Assembly (NCBI GenBank): GCA_938074525.1
Contig: CALJEX010000009.1
Location: 1-42,206, forward strand
DNA from: an uncultured Gammaproteobacteria bacterium
GTDB taxonomy: Bacteria > Pseudomonadota > Gammaproteobacteria > UBA4575
Direction of reading: 5' to 3'
Length of the DNA: 42,206 bases
The notes under the pieces are model-generated. The model did no database searches. It had not been told where the DNA came from and saw only the letters and a list, made by a program, of their open reading frames with translations. The position numbers and the translations under genes are program-made. Position 1 is the stretch's first letter, and every line of letters begins with the position of its first letter. Positions 7,243 through 13,474 of this stretch are shown one piece after another.

Positions 7243-7932
7243 TTATTTTTCCTGGGTCTCATTGACCGCGTCAATACCCTTATGAGGTAAAAATAGTCCA
7301 CAGCCGAATTTTCTGCCAGCGCCTAGGCCCTGTTGTTGCAGTAACACTGATTCGGTGACATCGATACCATCAATCATCAGGCTGCGAGCGCACAGTGTTT
7401 TACCGGGAAATCGCATGGTTGTCGCTCGACCACTCATCATTTTCTTCGGTCGAATATTCTTTTTTGCCAGCAATTCGATCATTTCGTTTAAAAAGCTGTT
7501 TTCATCATCTATCTGATCAGCGAGTACATAGCGTGCAAAAATAGTAGTGAGTTTGGATAGTTTTCGAATCGTGGGTTTTGAGAATTCAATAGAAGTATCA
7601 CAGACATTAATCGACGTGCCGTCTAGCGCTTGTACGTTTGCTACGAATTCTTGCGGCGTACGTATCGTAAATAACGTGCGTCGTGAAGGATAAATAAGTT
7701 CGTCAGGGTCAGTCGGGCGTATCCAGCCATTACCTGATTCAGCACCATGTATAAGGTGTATACCCGCAGATTCGTTGTCCTCTATCCATGGTAACTCTTT
7801 AATAATAGCTTCAGAAAGCTGATGCGCGTGATCTAATGGTAATTGCGCACATTTGATTTTGAAGTTGACATCAACAATGTCATTAGGTACTTCATAGACT
7901 GCGTCTTTAGCCGTGTCGTCATTCCACAACAT
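7243..7932 (-). CDS. Solo Cas6/Cmx6-like protein (RAMP fold), no CRISPR
   Basis: The 229-aa protein resembles the type I-MYXAN Cas6/Cmx6 family (TIGR02807 as I recall). It has an N-terminal DVNFKIKCAQLPLDHAHQLSEAI ferredoxin-like start, LPWIEDNESAGIHLIHG, RTLFTIRTP, and the C-terminal glycine-rich RAMP loop GLGAGRKFGCGLFLPHKGI at about 202-220. True Cas6 enzymes cut CRISPR RNA at the base of a repeat hairpin. No CRISPR repeat or other cas gene is in this window, and the neighbours are sulfur-related, so the substrate is presumably another RNA. The start codon lies only three bases after the stop of the 64-aa gene, without a clear ribosome site, suggesting coupling. His residues in the N-terminal half are candidates for catalysis, but activity is unproven. 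Confidence 0.82.
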   Translation of the reverse strand: MLWNDDTAKDAVYEVPNDIVDVNFKIKCAQLPLDHAHQLSEAIIKELPWIEDNESAGIHLIHGAESGNGWIRPTDPDELIYPSRRTLFTIRTPQEFVANVQALDGTSINVCDTSIEFSKPTIRKLSKLTTIFARYVLADQIDDENSFLNEMIELLAKKNIRPKKMMSGRATTMRFPGKTLCARSLMIDGIDVTESVLLQQQGLGAGRKFGCGLFLPHKGIDAVNETQEK

Positions 7933-7935
7933 AGT

Positions 7936-8130
7936 TTAGCGAGACCTGGCAGAAGTAAATACAGATTCGAGAATATCTTCCCATTCTTCAGGAGTGTCTT
8001 TAAAGGGAGGCCGTACATCCATTTGAAAAAAGATTTCACCTTGTTGAGCACGTTTTTCTAACTCGGCTTTTAATTCATCAAAGCTTTGCATGCCATGGTC
8101 TTGCATGAGGATTTCACTTAGTGAGAGCAT
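7936..8130 (-). CDS. Small protein of the RspA/Cas6-like cluster, 64 aa
   Basis: This is a 64-residue acidic soluble protein with no Cys and no membrane segment. It has a helix-rich centre (SFDELKAELEKRAQQGEIFFQMDVRPPF) followed by KDTPEEWEDILESVF. It is tightly packed between the dioxygenase (7-base gap) and the Cas6-like gene (3-base gap), so it is almost certainly translated as part of that operon. I know of no function. Two starts are possible: the first ATG (8130) or an internal ATG eight codons later (M9, MQDHGMQSF); neither has a clear Shine-Dalgarno. An out-of-frame overlapping open frame at 7833-8051 is discarded. Confidence 0.7.
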   Translation of the reverse strand: MLSLSEILMQDHGMQSFDELKAELEKRAQQGEIFFQMDVRPPFKDTPEEWEDILESVFTSARSR

Positions 8131-8137
8131 TGTTCAG

Positions 8138-9007
8138 TTATTGACCGCTAAATAATCGATTATAAGAGCGAGCACGATACATGACTCGTTGTTGCTGCGG
8201 AATATTCCCATTTGTAAAGGCGCTACGCCCATGAAGAATATTATTACAGATCAATCCTTCCCCAGGTAGTAGAGTGTAATTAAGTACGTAATCGCTATCT
8301 GTGAGCAATTCTTCGATCATACTTACTGCGTGTTGGACATTACGATCTTGTTTCCACTCAATGCTGCGTGATCTTGCGGTATAGCGCATTTGTAATGTAG
8401 CGGTTGAGCTGTCTCTATAAAATACTGGGCCACTCTGGGCTGGACGCACTTCTAAGCCATTTTCGATATTGGCTGGAATGGTGAGCACATCAGGCTGCAT
8501 TAAGGCCGTTGCAAGCTGGGGGCTTTCGTCATGCAGCTGAATGTATATAAGATCATGATTGATAAGCATATTTTCTCCGCCTGATGGTGCATTTTGAATG
8601 CAATGAAGGAGAAAAGAGCGAATATGTTCATTTAACGCATTGTAATAGCCATCAGTATGCCAATTAAGTGCCTTGGCAGTGTAAGGGATATAGCCGCGTG
8701 CGCGACCTAAGTCCATGACTTGTAAAGAGGAAATGCTATCATTATCGGCACATAAATTTTGGTCTAGAGAAATCATGCCTATCTGGTTGGCCATGGAGCG
8801 GATAGATGTTTTACTCGCCAGCGATGGTTGATCCAGACGATATAGCGCAAAATTGTCGTTGTTACAAAAAGTGCTTAGCTGGCTCAGCTCTCGCTCAGAT
8901 AAGGCATTAGGATCAGCAATTGAAACAAGCTCAATGTGAGACTGTTGGCTGCGATGGGCTAATTTAAATTCGCGCCAGCGTGAATACTCAGATTGGAAGT
9001 CATACAT
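8138..9007 (-). CDS. TauD/TfdA-family Fe(II)/2-oxoglutarate dioxygenase
   Basis: This is a 289-aa member of the TauD/TfdA/gamma-butyrobetaine hydroxylase superfamily. The iron ligands are visible as HTD in ALNWHTDGYYN and the distal His in CNNILHGRSAF. The 2-oxoglutarate-binding Arg is in QRVMYRARSYNRL near the C-terminus. Family members hydroxylate small molecules such as taurine or betaines, but some act on macromolecules, and the substrate here cannot be named. It is the first gene of the minus-strand cluster and is divergent from dsrA across a 383-base region. There is no clear ribosome site before ATG 9007. Taurine use is doubtful because no tauABC genes are present. Confidence 0.88.
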   Translation of the reverse strand: MYDFQSEYSRWREFKLAHRSQQSHIELVSIADPNALSERELSQLSTFCNNDNFALYRLDQPSLASKTSIRSMANQIGMISLDQNLCADNDSISSLQVMDLGRARGYIPYTAKALNWHTDGYYNALNEHIRSFLLHCIQNAPSGGENMLINHDLIYIQLHDESPQLATALMQPDVLTIPANIENGLEVRPAQSGPVFYRDSSTATLQMRYTARSRSIEWKQDRNVQHAVSMIEELLTDSDYVLNYTLLPGEGLICNNILHGRSAFTNGNIPQQQRVMYRARSYNRLFSGQ

Positions 9008-9059
9008 AGTGATTTATCGATACGGTCAAATAGTTGCGAGCTGGTTAACATTTTGCTTA

Positions 9060-9087
9060 TTTATATATTATTCAAGCCAAACTACAA
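9060..9087 (-). promoter_or_regulatory. Candidate promoter of the dioxygenase/Cas6-like/RspA operon
   Basis: On the minus strand TTGTAG (complement of 9082-9087) and TATAAA (complement of 9060-9065) are separated by 16 bases, a fair sigma-70-like pair. It would start transcription about 45 bases before the dioxygenase ATG. Because the region is very A+T-rich, chance matches are likely. Confidence 0.35.
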
Positions 9088-9115
9088 CATTAATTTAAGG
9101 TAGCTCGGTTAGCGA

Positions 9116-9144
9116 AAGTTATATATTGAATAGTGGTATAACTT
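9116..9144. promoter_or_regulatory. Inverted repeat, candidate shared operator between the RspA cluster and dsr
   Basis: AAGTTATA (9116-9123) and TATAACTT (9137-9144) are perfect 8-bp inverted arms separated by 13 bases. The half-site centres are 21 bp apart, two helical turns, as expected for a dimeric regulator on one DNA face. The repeat lies between the two divergent candidate promoters, so one protein could control both operons. No regulator is identified. Confidence 0.45.
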
Positions 9145-9175
9145 ACTGTTATATTTAGGTTAAATATAATTTCAG

Positions 9176-9204
9176 TTGGTCTAGTAAAGCAGGGCCATTA
9201 TAAA
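9176..9204 (+). promoter_or_regulatory. Candidate dsrA promoter
   Basis: TTGGTC (9176-9181) and TATAAA (9199-9204) with a 17-base spacer resemble a sigma-70 promoter with a weak -35, typical of an activated promoter. Another perfect TATAAT at 9165-9170 has no good -35. Either choice leaves a leader of roughly 180-210 bases before dsrA. Confidence 0.4.
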
Positions 9205-9260
9205 AATTTATGTCGCTATATCCCTGTTGAGATAACCTAGTTAACCCCCCGCACCCCATA

Positions 9261-9328
9261 GGTAGGATTTTGATCTCTACCCGTCAACTCTAGACTGCTA
9301 TCCCATAAGCAGCCGGTGGATTAGGCTG
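9261..9328 (+). promoter_or_regulatory. Structured dsrA leader with overlapping hairpins
   Basis: Hairpins seen by eye are GGTAG-GAT-tttg-ATC-t-CTACC (9261-9281), CTGCT-atcccata-AGCAG (9295-9312) and CAGCC-ggtggatta-GGCTG (9310-9328). The second and third share bases 9310-9312 and cannot form together. It does not match any riboswitch class I know. It could be a regulatory leader or simple chance pairing. Confidence 0.3.
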
Positions 9329-9390
9329 TTCTGCGCGTGGAATAAATAAACCCCAAGTTATTAAATAACTGGCGAATAGGAGAATTAAAA

Positions 9391-10653
9391 ATGGCTGACC
9401 AGCATCATGATACCCCAATGCTTGATGAGTTAGAAAATGGACCATGGCCTAGTTTCATATCTGGAATCAAGCGTCTTCGTGATAAACATGACGACACCAG
9501 AATCAATGGCATGGCAAATGACTTATTAGGTCAGTTAGAGCACTCTTACGAAACTCGTAAAGGTTACTGGAAAGGTGGAACAGTCAGTGTATTCGGTTAT
9601 GGATCTGGCATCATTCCACGTTTCTCTGAAGTAGGTAGTTCATTCCCAGAGTCAAAAGAATTTCATACGCTTCGCGTCCAACCGCCAGCAGGTAACTACT
9701 ACACAACAGATATGCTTCGCCAACTTGGTGATAGCTGGGAAAAATGGGGTTCAGGTCTAGTTACATTCCACGGCCAAACAGGAAACATTATGTTCATCGG
9801 TACATCTACCGATAACACACAACACTTCTTCGATGAAATTAATGAGTATGGTTGGGACTTGGGTGGCGCAGGCCCATGTGTTCGAACTGGTATGTCATGT
9901 GTAGGTGCAGCGCGTTGCGAAATGTCTGGCCTAGATGAGATGAAAATTCATCGTACACTGCTTAATAACTTCACTGACGATGTTCACCGTCCAGCACTTC
10001 CATACAAGTTTAAATTTAAAGTATCGGGTTGTGGTAATGACTGCATGAACTCAATTGAGCGTTCTGACTTTGCAATCATCGGCACATGGCGCGATGACAT
10101 GAAAGTGGATCAAGAAGAAGTTAAAAAATTCGTAGCACGTAAAGGTCGTGAGTATGTGATCGACAACGTTGTTACTCGGTGCCCAACTAAAGCATTGTCA
10201 TTAAAAGATGACGACACAATGGATGTTGATAATCGTAACTGTGTACGTTGCATGCACTGCATGAACGTTATGGTGAAAGCACTTTCACCAGGTGACGACA
10301 AAGGCGCAACAATTCTTATTGGTGGTAAGCGTACGCTTAAGATTGGTGACTTGATGGGCACAGTCGTTGTTCCATTTATGAAACTAGATACTGAAGAAGA
10401 TTACGAGAAGCTTACTGAAATGGCTGAAGAGACTATCGACTTCTGGGCAGAGAATGGCTTAGAGCACGAGCGCTGTGGTGAGATGGTTGAGCGTATTGGT
10501 CTTGTTAACTTCTTAGAAGGTGTTGGTATCGAAGTTGATCCAAATATGGTTAACGAGCCTCGCCAAAGTTCATACGTACGTATGGATGGTTGGGACGAAG
10601 AAGCTGAGAAGTGGTTTAACCGCAAAGCAGAAGAAAAAGCAGCAGCTAGCTAA
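9391..10653 (+). CDS. dsrA: Reverse-type dissimilatory sulfite reductase, alpha subunit
   Basis: DsrA pairs with DsrB in the cytoplasmic alpha2-beta2 siroheme enzyme that, in sulfur oxidisers, converts sulfane sulfur delivered by DsrC to sulfite. The 420-aa protein has the siroheme/4Fe-4S cysteine sets C170-X5-C176 (GMSCVGAARCEMSG) and C214-X3-C218 (SGCGNDCMN). An inserted ferredoxin domain carries C264 (TRCPTKAL) and C284-X2-C287-X2-C290. Length and motif order are standard. ATG 9391 follows a clear AGGAG. Being first in a dsrABEFHCMKLJOP operon beside dsrL and dsrEFH marks it as the oxidative type rather than that of a sulfate reducer. Confidence 0.98.
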   Translation: MADQHHDTPMLDELENGPWPSFISGIKRLRDKHDDTRINGMANDLLGQLEHSYETRKGYWKGGTVSVFGYGSGIIPRFSEVGSSFPESKEFHTLRVQPPAGNYYTTDMLRQLGDSWEKWGSGLVTFHGQTGNIMFIGTSTDNTQHFFDEINEYGWDLGGAGPCVRTGMSCVGAARCEMSGLDEMKIHRTLLNNFTDDVHRPALPYKFKFKVSGCGNDCMNSIERSDFAIIGTWRDDMKVDQEEVKKFVARKGREYVIDNVVTRCPTKALSLKDDDTMDVDNRNCVRCMHCMNVMVKALSPGDDKGATILIGGKRTLKIGDLMGTVVVPFMKLDTEEDYEKLTEMAEETIDFWAENGLEHERCGEMVERIGLVNFLEGVGIEVDPNMVNEPRQSSYVRMDGWDEEAEKWFNRKAEEKAAAS

Positions 10654-10700
10654 TCTTTACTTTGAAGAAAGAATTTTACTTACGTTTATTTAAAGTCACT

Positions 10701-10726
10701 AAAGCCTGCATGTTAAATGCAGGTTT
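10701..10726 (+). promoter_or_regulatory. Hairpin in the dsrA-dsrB gap
   Basis: CCTGCAT (10705-10711) and ATGCAGG (10717-10723) form a perfect 7-bp stem with a 5-base loop, flanked by AAA and TTT that can extend it past a bulged G. Only TTT follows, so it is at most a leaky terminator. It may stabilise dsrA mRNA or mark a processing site in the 95-base gap. Confidence 0.55.
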
Positions 10727-10748
10727 CTAGTTCGGAGATATAAAAAAC

Positions 10749-11822
10749 ATGGCAATGGAACATCGACCACCTATTGAATCAGGATGCCCAGACGGCTTCC
10801 AGTATATGCATCCAGTTATGCGCAAAAACTATGGCGCGTGGGATTATCATGAGCATCCGCGTCCAGGTGTTTTGCTACACGTAGCTAAAAATGGCGATCA
10901 AATTTGGACGGTTCGTGCAGGGACACAACGTATTCTAGATGTATTTACCTTGCGTACACTTTGCGACATTGGTGATAAGTTTGCAGATGGCTATGTGCGT
11001 TTCACTATTCGTTCAAACATTGAATACATGGTGGCAGACGAAGCAAAAGTACAACCAATGATTGATGCTTTAGAAGCAGAAGGTTTTGTTGTTGGTGGTA
11101 CTAAGAACTCTGTTGCAATGATTTCTCATACCCAAGGTTGGTTGCACTGTGATATTCCAGGCACTGACGCATCAGGTGTGGTGAAGGCCATGATGGATGA
11201 GCTTATTGATGAGTTCAAAGAAAACAACATGCCTAACCGTGTACACATGACAACATCTTGTTGCCAAATTAACTGTGGTGGTCAAGGTGATATCGCGATT
11301 AACGTACAGCACACTAAGCCGCCGAAGATCAATCACGATTTAGTATCTAATGTATGTGAGCGACCTTCAGTGGTTGCACGTTGCCCAGTAGCCGCAATTA
11401 GACCAGCATTGGTGAATGGTAAGCCTTCTCTAGAAGTGGATGAGAAGAAATGTATCTGTTGTGGTGCTTGCTTCCCGCCATGTCCTCCAATGCAGATTAA
11501 TGATGCAGAGCATTCTAAATTAGCGATTTGGGTCGGTGGAAATCACTCAAACGCACGTGGTAAGCCTACATTCCAAAAGTTAGTCGCAGCAGGAATTCCT
11601 AACAATCCACCGCGTTGGCCAGAAGCAACAGCGATCGTTAAACGTATTTTGACTGCGTATAAAGATGACGCGCGAGATTGGGAAAGAATTAACGACTGGG
11701 TCGAGCGTGTTGGTTGGCCTAGATTTTTTGAGTTAACTGGACTTCCATTTACTAAGTTCCATATTGATAACTGGAGAGGAGCGCGTCGTAGCCTTAACTC
11801 TTCTACCCATATTCGTTTTTAA
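10749..11822 (+). CDS. dsrB: Reverse-type dissimilatory sulfite reductase, beta subunit
   Basis: DsrB carries the catalytic siroheme site of DsrAB. The 357-aa sequence shows SCCQINCGGQGDIA with C171, C172 and C176 of the siroheme/4Fe-4S region, and a ferredoxin domain with CICCGACFPPCPP (C235, C238, C241, C245). The N-terminus (PPIESGCPDGFQYMHPVMRKNYG) and length are typical. ATG 10749 has a CGGAG ribosome site. It follows dsrA after a 95-base gap containing a hairpin, and dsrE follows 16 bases after its stop. Confidence 0.98.
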   Translation: MAMEHRPPIESGCPDGFQYMHPVMRKNYGAWDYHEHPRPGVLLHVAKNGDQIWTVRAGTQRILDVFTLRTLCDIGDKFADGYVRFTIRSNIEYMVADEAKVQPMIDALEAEGFVVGGTKNSVAMISHTQGWLHCDIPGTDASGVVKAMMDELIDEFKENNMPNRVHMTTSCCQINCGGQGDIAINVQHTKPPKINHDLVSNVCERPSVVARCPVAAIRPALVNGKPSLEVDEKKCICCGACFPPCPPMQINDAEHSKLAIWVGGNHSNARGKPTFQKLVAAGIPNNPPRWPEATAIVKRILTAYKDDARDWERINDWVERVGWPRFFELTGLPFTKFHIDNWRGARRSLNSSTHIRF

Positions 11823-11838
11823 GATAGGGAGTTTATTG

Positions 11839-12231
11839 GTGAAATTTGGAATTTTAGTCAACGAAGGTCCGTATACACATCAAGCCTCTGATTCAGCATT
11901 TGAATTTGCTAAGTCAGCGATTGAAAAAGGACACGAAGTTTTTCGTGTGTTTTTCTATCACGATGGTGTGAATAACGGCACTTCACTTGCGGTTCCCCCG
12001 CAAGATGATCGTCATATACCTAATAGATGGTCCGAGCTAGCAAAAGATCACAGCGTAGATTTAGTGTTGTGTGTTGCAGCAGCTCAACGTCGCGGCATGT
12101 TGGATGAAGATGAAGCTAAGCGTAACGGCAAGACTTCAAACAACGTGGCAGAAGGGTTTCGTATTTCTGGCTTAGGTCAGCTAATCGAAGCTGGAATTCA
12201 AGCGGACCGTATGGTCGTGTTTGGCGACTAG
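11839..12231 (+). CDS. dsrE: Sulfurtransferase DsrE
   Basis: DsrE is the active-site subunit of the DsrE2F2H2 complex, related to TusD, which carries sulfane sulfur on a cysteine and passes it to DsrC. GTG 11839, seven bases after AGGGAG, gives a 130-aa protein. With this start the cysteine in DLVLCVAAAQRRG is C78, the same position as the reported catalytic Cys78 of Allochromatium vinosum DsrE, which strongly supports the start over the longer frame from 11764. The gene lies directly between dsrB and dsrF. Confidence 0.96.
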   Translation: MKFGILVNEGPYTHQASDSAFEFAKSAIEKGHEVFRVFFYHDGVNNGTSLAVPPQDDRHIPNRWSELAKDHSVDLVLCVAAAQRRGMLDEDEAKRNGKTSNNVAEGFRISGLGQLIEAGIQADRMVVFGD

Positions 12232-12247
12232 TTAAGGGAGATTTATT

Positions 12248-12667
12248 ATGGAAGATGGTGACCAGGTTATAAAAAAATTCATGTACATGAACCGTAAGTC
12301 ACCTTACGGAACAATTTATGCGCTTGAATCTTTAGAAGTTGTATTAATTGCAGCAGCATTTGATCAAGACGTGAGTCTTGTATTTGCAGACGATGGTGTT
12401 TATCAGTTGATGAAAGGCCAGAATACTGAAGAAATTGGAATGAAAAATTTCTCTCCAACGTACTCAGCATTAGGTGACTACGACATCAAAAAGATTTACA
12501 TCGAAAAAGAGTCATTAGAAGAGCGCGGTTTATCTTTAGATGATTTGCAAGATTTAAAATACGAAGATGAAGACGATGATTGGGCAGAAAAAGACTCTAT
12601 CCATCTTGTTTCACGTGAAGAGCTTGCTGAAGTCATTGATCAGCAAGACGTCGTATTTAGTTTTTAG
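12248..12667 (+). CDS. dsrF: DsrF subunit of the DsrEFH sulfurtransferase
   Basis: DsrF is the TusC-like structural subunit of DsrEFH. The 139-aa protein has the DsrE-fold pattern (SPYGTIYALESLEVVLIAAAFDQDVSLVFADDGVYQLMKGQ) and contains no cysteine, in line with its non-catalytic role. Its acidic C-terminal half (LKYEDEDDDW) is normal for the family. ATG follows an AGGGAG site. Gaps to dsrE and dsrH are 16 and 12 bases, typical of coupled subunit genes. Confidence 0.96.
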   Translation: MEDGDQVIKKFMYMNRKSPYGTIYALESLEVVLIAAAFDQDVSLVFADDGVYQLMKGQNTEEIGMKNFSPTYSALGDYDIKKIYIEKESLEERGLSLDDLQDLKYEDEDDDWAEKDSIHLVSREELAEVIDQQDVVFSF

Positions 12668-12679
12668 AGGATTAAGTAT

Positions 12680-12988
12680 ATGGCAATGCTACATACAGTT
12701 AATAAAAGTCCGTTTGAAAAAAATTCACTCGATTCATGCATGCGTTTAGCCAAAGCAGGTAGCTCAGTTTTGCTTATCGAAGATGGAGTAGTCGCAGCAA
12801 TGAAAGGCACTAAACATTCAAATGCTGTTGCTGATGCAATGACAGATGTTTCTTTTTATGTGCTTGGTCCAGATCTTAAAGCACGTGGTTTGAGTGAGAA
12901 CAATGTTGTAGATGGTATCAAAGTAGTTGATTACAGCGGCTTTGTTGATCTAGCGACAGAGCATGAGTCAGTTCAAGCCTGGCTATAA
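12680..12988 (+). CDS. dsrH: DsrH subunit of the DsrEFH sulfurtransferase
   Basis: DsrH is the TusB-like subunit of DsrEFH. The 102-aa protein begins MAMLHTVNKSPFEKNSLDSC and carries C20, the conserved secondary cysteine reported for DsrH. VLLIEDGVVAAMKGT is a typical TusB/DsrH segment. AGAGGA precedes ATG 12680. A 79-base gap containing a hairpin separates it from dsrC. Confidence 0.96.
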   Translation: MAMLHTVNKSPFEKNSLDSCMRLAKAGSSVLLIEDGVVAAMKGTKHSNAVADAMTDVSFYVLGPDLKARGLSENNVVDGIKVVDYSGFVDLATEHESVQAWL

Positions 12989-13006
12989 GTTATTAAATTA
13001 TTGATT

Positions 13007-13025
13007 CTTGTGCTAAAGGCGCAAG
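13007..13025 (+). promoter_or_regulatory. Hairpin in the dsrH-dsrC gap
   Basis: CTTGTGC and GCGCAAG form a 7-bp stem (one G-U pair) with a 5-base loop, 43 bases before dsrC. No T-run follows. It may protect the 5' end of a processed dsrC transcript or be an attenuator. In A. vinosum dsrC is reported to have a separate promoter, but I see no clear one here. Confidence 0.45.
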
Positions 13026-13067
13026 GATCTAGATTTGCAATTAGCAATAATACGATAGGAGATACAC

Positions 13068-13400
13068 ATGCCAATAGAAGTTGATGGTCAAAGTTACGAG
13101 ACTGACGAAGAAGGTTACTTAGCGGATTTGAACCAATGGAGACCAGAGCTTGCAACAGCGATGGCTGATGCTGATGGCGCTCCTCTGACAGAAGACCACT
13201 GGGAAGTAGTTAATTTCCTTCGTGAATACTACGAAGAGTATCAAATTGCTCCAGCGGTACGTGTCTTAACAAAAGCAATTGGTAAGAAGCTTGGAAAAGA
13301 GAAAGGAAATAGTAAGTACTTATATGAACTATTCCCTTACGGCCCTGCAAAGCAAGCGTGTAAGTACGCAGGTCTTCCTAAGCCAACTGGTTGCGTATAA
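13068..13400 (+). CDS. dsrC: DsrC, sulfur-carrier substrate of DsrAB
   Basis: This 110-aa cytoplasmic protein carries sulfur between DsrEFH, DsrAB and the DsrMKJOP membrane complex. It has the full DsrC C-terminal arm, LFPYGPAKQACKYAGLPKP followed by TGCV, with C98 and the penultimate C109. Both cysteines are present, so it can form the DsrC trisulfide, unlike the cysteine-free paralogue at 6846-7187. ATG 13068 has an ATAGGAG site. The gene is flanked by a hairpin upstream and a terminator downstream, consistent with the high abundance known for DsrC. Confidence 0.98.
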   Translation: MPIEVDGQSYETDEEGYLADLNQWRPELATAMADADGAPLTEDHWEVVNFLREYYEEYQIAPAVRVLTKAIGKKLGKEKGNSKYLYELFPYGPAKQACKYAGLPKPTGCV

Positions 13401-13412
13401 GTTAGCTTGTTG

Positions 13413-13446
13413 AAAAACCGAGTAAGTCAGACTTGCTCGGTTTTTT
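13413..13446 (+). terminator. Terminator/attenuator between dsrC and dsrM
   Basis: AAAAACCGAGTAAGTC pairs with GACTTGCTCGGTTTTTT almost perfectly (one T-G wobble), giving a stem of up to about 15 bp followed by a T-run. It would stop much of the transcription after dsrC, leaving reduced read-through into dsrMKLJOP. It also shows that the upstream TTG at 13433 cannot sensibly start dsrM. Confidence 0.85.
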
Positions 13447-13474
13447 CACGAATACGCTTTCGAATTTATTTATA

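Noticed and set aside
8138-9007. Taurine dioxygenase (tauD) assignment
   Set aside because: Only superfamily motifs can be seen, no taurine transport genes are nearby, and the context is sulfur oxidation with RNA-fold proteins, so no substrate is named.
6549-9390. A CRISPR-Cas locus, suggested by the Cas6-like gene
   Set aside because: I see no regularly spaced repeats here or elsewhere in the window and no other cas gene, so the Cas6-like protein is treated as a solo gene.
11764-11838. Longer DsrE starting inside dsrB
   Set aside because: The GTG at 11839 follows AGGGAG and places the active cysteine at position 78, as reported for DsrE.
13433-13474. TTG start giving dsrM 14 extra residues
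   Set aside because: The TTG lies inside the stem of the dsrC terminator, and the residues before ATG 13475 are not part of the usual DsrM N-terminus.
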